A stretch of DNA of 64,000 bases from Buttiauxella sp049686335 (GTDB lineage: Bacteria > Pseudomonadota > Gammaproteobacteria > Enterobacterales > Enterobacteriaceae). Position 1 is the first letter of the stretch; every line of letters begins with the position of its first letter. Made by a program: the position numbers and the translations under genes. This document shows positions 62,079 through 64,000 of this stretch, piece after piece. Under the pieces are notes generated by a model. That model had not been told where the DNA came from. It did no database searches and saw nothing but the letters and a program-made list of their open reading frames with translations. The stretch is from contig NZ_JBAVHX010000004.1 in NCBI RefSeq assembly GCF_049686335.1, positions 310,001 through 374,000 on the forward strand. The letters run 5' to 3'.

Positions 62079-63128
62079 CTAGTTCATCACCACGCTACTC
62101 TGCCCACTCACCATGCTCCCACTACTGCTTGTCAGTGGTTTGCCGCCTGTGGACGTACTGACGCTCTGTATCGGGGTTATATTCACCGGTTGTGATGGAA
62201 CACCCTGTGTCGCATTCACCAGCACCGGATATCCCGCTCGTCTTGCGATAGCACTATCCACCTGCGCTTTGTCGCTCATCGCGTTATCGATAAACGTTCC
62301 AAAGGAAGCAGAAATTTCAATCGGTACGGTTTGCGGATTTTCCCAGTCATTGCGCGATAGCGGCTGGTGCACTTCAACATAGCGCCGTCCATCCGGCTCA
62401 GTGGTGAATTTGACGGGCTCATTAATTATCTGTACCCGAGTGCCCACCGACACCTGGCTGAACACAGCCTTGATATCTGGCGCACGCATTCGCATACAGC
62501 CCGAACTCACACGCAAGCCGATGCTATTACGCGCATTGGTGCCATGAATCAGATATTCACCACCGCCCTGCTCAAGACGCAGAGCGTAGCGTCCTAGCGG
62601 GTTATTTGGCCCTGCTGGCACCATCGCAGGCAGCGTGATGCCTTGTGCGGCTGAACGAGCGCGGATATTTGCCGTTGGCGTCCAGGTTGGATTTGGGATC
62701 CTCTGGCTGATGCGAGTCACCATCACAGGTGTTTCTCGCCCAAGCTGACCAATGCCGAGGGGGTAAACCTCAACACGATTCTGCCCTGGCGGATAATAAT
62801 ACAACCGCAGTTCAGCAAGATTGATAACAATACCCACGCGCGGAGCATCCGGAAGGATCATTTGCGACGGTATAGTTAACTCACTGCCAGGTTTGGGTAA
62901 GAAAGGATCAACAGTATTGTTTGCCTCCATTAACAGTAACACGCCGGTATTATATTTCGCCGCGACTGCCTCCAGGTTTTTACCGTCATTAGGAACAATG
63001 TAGGTTTGATTTTGACCTATTATTCGGCTGCCAGGTGGCGGCAATAAATAGTCAACGGCCCATGCTGACTGGCTTGCGGCCAGAGCAGAGAGTAAAACTA
63101 ATGTTATTTGAGAGAACGCGCGCTTCAT
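62079..63128 (-). CDS. ldtE: L,D-transpeptidase LdtE (YnhG)
   Basis: Periplasmic enzyme of 349 aa that makes 3-3 crosslinks in peptidoglycan. A signal peptide (about 1-24) is followed by a LysM-like domain (about 40-90; TYIVPNDGKNLEAVAAKYNTG) and a YkuD catalytic domain (about 97-235) with HGTNARNSIGLRVSSGCMRM (His, Ser-Gly-Cys). The Gln/Ser-rich C-terminal tail is longer than in E. coli (334 aa). It lies downstream of sufE and converges with lpp, the best-known substrate of its sister enzymes. Confidence 0.93.
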   Translation of the reverse strand: MKRAFSQITLVLLSALAASQSAWAVDYLLPPPGSRIIGQNQTYIVPNDGKNLEAVAAKYNTGVLLLMEANNTVDPFLPKPGSELTIPSQMILPDAPRVGIVINLAELRLYYYPPGQNRVEVYPLGIGQLGRETPVMVTRISQRIPNPTWTPTANIRARSAAQGITLPAMVPAGPNNPLGRYALRLEQGGGEYLIHGTNARNSIGLRVSSGCMRMRAPDIKAVFSQVSVGTRVQIINEPVKFTTEPDGRRYVEVHQPLSRNDWENPQTVPIEISASFGTFIDNAMSDKAQVDSAIARRAGYPVLVNATQGVPSQPVNITPIQSVSTSTGGKPLTSSSGSMVSGQSSVVMN

Positions 63129-63177
63129 ACTGAATTCCTGTATTCACCGGCTGAATGCCGGAATGCTGAAAGCCGTA

Positions 63178-63198
63178 CGAGGTAATTAAATTACCTCG
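63178..63198 (-). terminator. Inverted repeat after sufE
   Basis: CGAGGTAATT and its complement form a perfect hairpin about 30 bases past the sufE stop. No T-run follows on the minus strand, so it is either a weak terminator or a stabilising 3' hairpin of the suf transcript. Confidence 0.45.
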
Positions 63199-63228
63199 CG
63201 TTAACAGGATGAAAGCTGTTCTTTGAGT

Positions 63229-63645
63229 TTAGCTAAGATTGGCGGCTTTGGTGCGGATTGCGCGGATCATTGCTTCAAGCCCCTGGGAGCGAGACGGTGT
63301 AAGGTGTTGAGCAAGCTCAAGTTTCTCAAACCACGGGCGGACGTCAAACGCGACAATATCCTGCGCAGTCATCTGTTGGTAGAGAATAAACACGATTGCA
63401 ATCAGCCCCTTGACGATTGCGGCATCACTATCACCTTCAAGCGTGATCACACCATCAGATTGTTGGTGCATGACAATCCACACCTGGCTCTGGCAGCCCT
63501 GAATGGTGTTTTCCGCTTTGCGCTCGCTTTCCGGAAACGCCGGCAACCGCCCGCCAAGTTCAATGATGTAGAGATACTTGTCTTCCCAGTTGCTGCAACG
63601 ACTGAAATTTTTCAGCAACTTTTCTTTGTCTGGCATGGTGGCCAT
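63229..63645 (-). CDS. sufE: Sulfur acceptor protein SufE
   Basis: Cytoplasmic protein of 138 aa that takes persulfide sulfur from SufS for iron-sulfur cluster building. The acceptor is Cys51 in TIQGCQSQVW. The length and sequence match E. coli. ATG 63645 follows AGGGAGAA, 13 bases after the sufS stop; a longer upstream frame is an overlap artefact. Confidence 0.97.
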   Translation of the reverse strand: MATMPDKEKLLKNFSRCSNWEDKYLYIIELGGRLPAFPESERKAENTIQGCQSQVWIVMHQQSDGVITLEGDSDAAIVKGLIAIVFILYQQMTAQDIVAFDVRPWFEKLELAQHLTPSRSQGLEAMIRAIRTKAANLS

Positions 63646-63658
63646 GGCTTTCTCCCTG

Positions 63659-64000
63659 TTAGCCCAACAGACGATGGATGCGCTGTAAGCCTGCCACCAG
63701 CCGATCCACCTCTTCTTCAGTGTTGTACATGGCGAACGAGGCACGACACATCGCCGGAACCTGGTAGAACGCCATTAACGGCATCGCGCAATGGTGACCG
63801 GTACGAACCGCAATACCATAGTTATCGAGGAAACTCCCCACGTCATAAGCGTGATGTTTGCCCAGATTAAACGCGATAACGCCGAGTCGCTGGTCCGGAC
63901 CATAAATCGTCAGGTCCGGAACCGCGTTTAGCGCCTGCTGTGCGTAGCGCATCAGCGATTGCTCATACTCGCTCACCTCAGCCAGATTAAGGCTCTCGAC
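63659..64000 (-). CDS. sufS: Cysteine desulfurase SufS, C-terminal part (5' end outside window)
   Basis: The last 113 residues of the PLP-dependent enzyme that releases sulfur from cysteine as a persulfide. The active-site Cys is in RTGHHCAMPLM, and the ending RIHRLLG equals E. coli. The frame is open to the window edge. Its order with sufE and ldtE is that of the sufABCDSE locus. Confidence 0.97.
   Translation of the reverse strand, partial: VESLNLAEVSEYEQSLMRYAQQALNAVPDLTIYGPDQRLGVIAFNLGKHHAYDVGSFLDNYGIAVRTGHHCAMPLMAFYQVPAMCRASFAMYNTEEEVDRLVAGLQRIHRLLG

Overview
The window reads as chromosomal DNA of an Enterobacteriaceae species. Almost every housekeeping protein is a close match to its Escherichia coli counterpart in length and sequence (NarXLK, KdsA, PrfA, HemA, Prs, YchF, PykF, Lpp, SufE). 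It also carries a Klebsiella-type nas operon for nitrate assimilation, which E. coli K-12 lacks. The genus cannot be fixed from sequence reading alone; something around Klebsiella, Enterobacter, Kluyvera or Buttiauxella is plausible. There is no phage, IS element, CRISPR array, tRNA or rRNA that I can support.

Layout. (1) 1-8.8 kb is the respiratory nitrate locus: the 5' part of narG, then narK, narX and narL. A yihLMN module (GntR regulator, TIM-barrel protein, MFS transporter) sits between narK and narG, although in E. coli these genes lie elsewhere. The narG control region (FNR site and distal NarL sites) is intact downstream of the module. (2) 8.8-21.7 kb holds a 117-bp tandem duplication with REP-like palindromes, the inverse-autotransporter-like gene ychO, and nasR-nasFED-nasCB-nasA. 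NasC and NasB are one continuous reading frame. The nas leader shows a sigma-54 promoter, two NtrC-like sites, an ANTAR-target hairpin and a terminator. (3) 21.7-38.8 kb is a conserved core: ychN, a DUF1883 gene, chaCB/chaA, an AT-rich orphan gene, kdsA-sirB1-sirB2-prmC-prfA-hemA, lolB-ispE-prs, dauA, ychH, pth, ychF. (4) 38.8-59.5 kb is an accessory block. It holds a Tat-exported transglutaminase/MerT-like/MerP-like operon; a DUF969-DUF979-DUF2891 unit with a winged-helix regulator; a decayed lacZ 3' end; a diguanylate cyclase followed by a periplasmic binding protein; and an 11-kb LacI-controlled catabolic cluster with two HisD-family dehydrogenases, two double-domain NTF2/SnoaL-like proteins, MFS, SDR, alpha/beta hydrolase, HpcH/HpaI aldolase and a bicupin. 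(5) 59.5-64 kb returns to conserved genes: pykF, lpp, ldtE, sufE and the 3' end of sufS.

How it works together. The left third couples nitrate sensing (NarX-NarL), import (NarK), respiration (NarG) and assimilation (NasFED import, NasCA nitrate to nitrite, NasB nitrite to ammonium). Assimilation is controlled by nitrogen status (NtrC/sigma-54) and by nitrate/nitrite through NasR antitermination. The least explained part, and the best candidate for an undescribed system, is the LacI-controlled cluster at 48.2-59.2 kb. Its enzyme set suggests import, oxidation, lactone or ester hydrolysis and retro-aldol cleavage of a hydroxylated carbon compound whose identity I cannot determine.
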